A DNA stretch of 64,000 bases from the NCBI GenBank assembly GCA_030374765.1, contig JARGXX010000025.1, forward strand, positions 1,178,001-1,242,000. The letters run 5' to 3'. The notes below the pieces were generated by a model, which worked only from the letters and a program-made list of their open reading frames with translations, was not told the origin of the DNA and ran no database searches. A program made the position numbers and the translations under genes. This document shows, one piece after another, positions 60,541 to 64,000 of the stretch. The DNA comes from Agarophyton chilense (taxonomy: Eukaryota; Rhodophyta; Florideophyceae; Gracilariales; Gracilariaceae). Every line of letters begins with the position of its first letter. Position 1 is the first letter of the stretch.

Positions 60541-62446
60541 GAACCAATGGGCTCTCTACTGGCGTATCTAGCTGCCCCTGTTGGTTCCCACGCCGTCCGT
60601 AGTGGCGTATCATTCGTCCCAACTCATGGGCAATGACAATGACCGAAGGTCTTGTGTGTCCGGGCAGGTACTCTTCGTTCAGTTCGGCGTGATTTCCCTT
60701 ATGGCCTTCCTGATATCGCAAAATAAGGCGTTCGTGGTAATGTCCGTTCGAAGGACTGGAGGATATGGTACAATGAGAACATACCCGGTCCTCAAGGTCG
60801 CCTAATCCCGCTCCCGGACATCTTGATCCGCTTTTCAAGGAACCTGTGCATCCCGAATATCGTCCGTGGGACCCAGTTCGACGTCGGGCAGACCGAGGCT
60901 TTTTTGAACCATGTCCTACAGGTGTAGTGGGGCAAGAATTCCGGGTTCCTTTGGTATGGCCACGATACCGACTCATTCACACCGATTCCGCTACATCCGC
61001 AGGGTCGCCACCACGCTCGTGCTTATCCCACCAAGCCTTTGAGAAATCAATCATCGGACATCCCCAGGCGTCATGTGCCCGACTATTATCCGAAGGCCAT
61101 TGGTCTGAGATAGCGCCGAAAGGCGTGTAAGTTTCCTAGAGGCGCGATCCGTGCGGAGTCCGTAAGCGGGGCGTGCGTGTCACACGAGGCCGGTCGGGGA
61201 ACGGTGACGCGTGGAGACGAGCGCCAGCACCGGGCGGTCGTAGGGAGACTAGGAGGTTGGGAACGTCAGGCGCGATCGAGGTACGCGCGAAGAGTCCGAA
61301 CGGCTTGTAAACCTGTAGATATTCCGTGCGGAGTAACGCTTCAGGTCTGCTTTAGAAAGGATACTTAGACTAGGACGGTGGTGCTTACCCTTTACTGTTT
61401 GGAGGGTGGCGGGGAGCGGAGGTGAATAAGTAGTGTGCACCTCCGAGCTGCAACCCGCATTACAGTCAGTGGTGGCGCCTGCACCCACGTGGCGGAAATA
61501 TCACGGGGTGGGGTGCACCAACTACCTACAACTATGCTACGTGTTAACCTACTGTACATGTCCGTCCGGTGTGCCATCTTCGCACACGTGTGCGACCAGG
61601 CCACTTGCACTCAGTCCTGACCACGCCCTGCTTACCTGACAACCCACTCGGATTCACTATACTACAATTGGCTTCGATCCCCTGTGCTTCGAGACTCATG
61701 TGGAAGCCACGCCGTGGGTTCATGCTGGTATGTCCGATGGATAATCCTTCGGTGAAGATCCCTTCGTACTACCCGTAGAGGGCGTTAATCCTCCGGTCGA
61801 TTTCGCTGTGGTGTTGCCGACCGCTTCCCCTCCTCCAGCTCCTCCGGGCGCTGCTCCTCAGGATGATCTTTCTTATGAGCCGCTTGTCGCCCTGGTGGAT
61901 ATCCCTCCCGGCGGGGTCACTGTCCAGACCAGAAGTCCTGTAAATGATTCACTGGCTCAAACGTTCATTGGGGGCGTCGAAATCGCTCCGTCCTCTCCGT
62001 TACCACACTTTCCCGCTTCGGTCACGGTTGCGGCTTCGGATCTCCGTCATGTCTGCCGTTCTGTTGCTATTAATGCCTCGATGGACATTGAGACAGTCCT
62101 AAGAGAAGCTTGCTCTTGGGCGCGTCTCTCGGCGCGCTACGCCGCGGTTGTCCATTAGGGTCAGGACCTGAAGACTGCCATGGTCAATATCCAGCAGCAG
62201 AATGCCCAATTGATGTTCCAGAGGGTTACTGCCGACTTGGATGCCCGGTATGGTCTAAAGTTAAGTGACCGAAAGGCTTTTGTTGGTGACAATAGTTCCT
62301 CAGGCGAGTCTCCGCTGAAGAAGCGTGCTCGGCTCGCTTGGGCCGGTCCTAGTGGTCCAAATGGCTCCTCGGGTGACCTTAGTTCAGATTTGGCTCTTGG
62401 AGGTTCCAATGAGGACGACGGAGTTACTCCTGTGCCGCCCCAGTGA
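60540..62446 (+). pseudogene. LTR-B antisense ORF region (copy B3)
   Basis: It extends further upstream than in B2 and so shows the motif shared with the LTR-C-side region: VRGTQFDVGQTEAFL here against LFGTEYTVAQLETYL there, with LPDILIRF before it against LPRSTVDLI. FLWYGHDTDSF, the Pro/Ala-rich middle and VTADLDARYGL match B2. Position is tail-to-tail with B3 pol. Interrupted by the 563-bp insert. Function unknown. Fossil. Confidence 0.6.
61104..61666. mobile_element. Unidentified 563-bp insert in B3, flanked by attgg
   Basis: B2 reads without break across this point (near 11250), while B3 carries 563 extra bases flanked by direct repeats attgg at 61099-61103 and 61667-61671. The insert begins TCTGAGATAGCG and ends CTATACTACA; the ends are only weakly inverted and it has no convincing ORF. 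It could be a solo LTR of an unseen family or a small non-autonomous element. Confidence 0.6.
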
Positions 62447-62774
62447 GTCCTTTTGGTGTTCCGAGCGCTTCCGCGAACCGTGAGGTCATGGTAAGGGCTG
62501 TTATATCTCTGTTAGTTAGTCAAATAATTAATGCTTGTGCTTTCCGAAGGTCGTTCTTGTATCTCAAACGTGCATGCCCCGGGACATCGTCCAACCTTAA
62601 CAGCGTCTCAGGTTTTCCTCAGGTGTCGCCGAAGGACTGACCTTGTTCCCTGATGTGGGAGCTACGACGAACCGTCGTGCGTGCTCCGGTGAACCGTCGT
62701 GTCAGAAGGCGGTTTGGGATTCTTCGGACCAACGGTTGCCCCCTCCTGAAGGCTGCGCTCCGTGGTGCAGAGTT

Positions 62775-62925
62775 TGTGCCAATAGCGGGCGATGAAAGTA
62801 GCCGGAATGGTTTGAGGCTCTCGCCAAGTGTCTTCCTCAGGTGTGTAGCCGAACCAACGGACGCGGTAGCGCATATTTCTATCTTCTCCCCGACCGGCGG
62901 AGATGATGCGCTCAATCACATATTC
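62775..62925 (-). pseudogene. LTR-B chromodomain (copy B3)
   Basis: EYVIERIISAGRGEDRNMRY, the RYRVRWFGYTPEEDTW core and IPATFIARYWHK give a clear chromodomain, better kept than in B2. It lies at the end of pol, about 60 bp from the solo LTR. Fossil. Confidence 0.8.
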
Positions 62926-62986
62926 CGGTTGGCAATCATTCTCCCGCAGGAGGGTGTAGTCCACAGGGGCGAATCCATCGGAGTCG

Positions 62987-63653
62987 TGTAGTATCCGCTC
63001 TAACGGAGAGAGCAGACACATGCGACAGCGTTCGGACTGCCGATGGGTCGCTTGCGGCAAAGGAAAAGGGGTGGTAGAGCTACAACACCAGCGAGGTGGA
63101 AGTGGGGTGTAAGGCCACTACTCGCGAGCGAGGGCGAACAGTGCAACTGTAAAACGTTGATGGGACGTAGGTACGAGACGGCTCGTGAAGTGGTTAGGGG
63201 CTGACTATCTATTATAGCTCGTCCGGATCTCCGGGTAAGTAATCCTAAGCGAGGAACAGAATAGTCATGATGCCCATGTTGTCTCCTGTACTTGGAGTCG
63301 GCGCTCACCTCTGGTACACTATATACTGTGTGCCAGGGTGAGTGCCCAAATAAATATATAAATAATACCCAGTGGTCAGCCACTTTGCCAAACCATTGTA
63401 TGGGTACGGTCCCTAATGGACTTACATCTACAAAGGGTAGTAAAACCAGCCACGTGGATCGCCACTACATGCGCCGTTGCAAGCCACTCCACTCGTGATG
63501 CCACGTCTTCCAACAATGTACCCGGCCTCCTGGCATTCTACGCGGTGTGCCGTTTCATATCACAATGCTGATGATATCCCTCACTTATGAATTCCAACTG
63601 CGACTTCGCGAAAAACCAGCCTATCGGATTCCCCGACATAGTAGAAAACTACA
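62987..63653 (-). repeat. Solo LTR of family LTR-A in B3 (667 bp)
   Basis: Reverse complement of the LTR-A LTR: on the plus strand TGTAGTATCCGC... to ...AAAACTACA. It is flanked by perfect 5-bp direct repeats agtcg (62982-62986 and 63654-63658), and B2 is uninterrupted at the matching point (about 12575). It is close to the LTR-A LTRs over most of its length and more diverged over the last 120 bp. No internal region is present, so it looks like the product of LTR-LTR recombination. Confidence 0.92.
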
Positions 63654-64000
63654 AGTCGGTTGGAAGAGATGGGTCATCGTCATTGGTATTGACCATCGGG
63701 TCCATGGGGCTAGTCGGGTCCACACTTAGGGGTTGTGCGGACTTGAGCGTCGACCTGAGGTCATAGTGATTCCGTTGGGACAGGGGACTGGGATTTTGGT
63801 GACTCGGGGTAGCTGGGAGCTCGTGTCACCCGATCAATCGATACGGTGTCCTGTAGGCCGTCAATTAGAAATGTAGTGGTATGTTGATTGGCCTTAAGGA
63901 CTTTATATGGTCCCGTGGAGCGAAGTAAAAGCTTCTGCTTAGTGTTCTCGAGGTCCTCAGTGTCCCTCGGTGGCCGGTCGAGGTAAACCAGTTCTTCTTT

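Larger units (their letters stand above)
60540..64000 (-). mobile_element. LTR-B copy B3: Ty3/Gypsy fossil, 3' part
   Basis: On the minus strand, the end of integrase and linker (63659-64000, continuing past the window edge) is followed by the chromodomain (about 62775-62925) and then the opposite-strand ORF region (60540-62446). It matches B2 at 11033-12940 or so. Two insertions interrupt it: an unidentified 563-bp piece at 61104-61666 and a solo LTR-A-type LTR at 62987-63653. No 3' LTR is seen; the left end meets the piggyBac fragment. Broken, with several breaks in the visible part. Confidence 0.82.

Overview
The window is eukaryotic, repeat-dense DNA. Coding sequence is intronless where it can be judged, and nearly all recognisable protein sequence comes from transposable elements: chromodomain Ty3/Gypsy, Ty1/Copia, Mutator-like (MULE) and piggyBac-like families. 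The only convincing host-type gene is a C2H2 zinc-finger gene, present twice. I see no rRNA, tRNA, CRISPR or prokaryotic gene. The mix fits an intron-poor alga or protist (a red alga or a stramenopile would suit), but I cannot fix the taxon from the sequence.

Layout. 1-10175: the leader and gag part of a minus-strand Gypsy fossil (family LTR-B, copy B1), split by a complete plus-strand chromodomain Gypsy element (LTR-A, 714-9737) with two 664-bp LTRs about 95% identical. 10176-11032: an interspersed repeat R. 11033-18947: a second LTR-B fossil (B2, minus strand) with 5' LTR, primer-binding site, gag and pol, and an open region on the opposite strand after pol. 18532-36119: segment S copy 1, holding a Gypsy fossil (LTR-C), a tail-to-tail antisense ORF region, a Copia fossil (LTR-D) and the zinc-finger gene. 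36120-41225: spacer with a second copy of R and a MULE fragment. 41226-59057: segment S copy 2, in direct orientation and in the same order. 59058-60540: piggyBac-like fragment. 60540-64000: third LTR-B fossil (B3), interrupted by an unidentified 563-bp insert and by a solo LTR of family LTR-A with a perfect 5-bp target duplication.

Main points. (1) Two different Gypsy families, LTR-B and LTR-C, carry related ORFs of unknown function lying antisense to, and tail-to-tail with, pol. (2) The tandem copies of S differ by roughly 11-13% at the left edge and 2-4% through the transposon fossils, but are almost identical over about 4 kb around the zinc-finger gene; inside that tract the main difference is the number of 15-bp KTEPA units (four against six perfect units). 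This looks like homogenisation or an assembly effect. (3) LTR-A and LTR-B share an 18-nt primer-binding site that predicts the acceptor and T stems of the priming tRNA, and LTR-A sits inside the matching sequence of B1.

All percentages and mismatch counts were made by eye and are approximate. The LTR elements are treated as fossils and described at the level of family, parts and ends.
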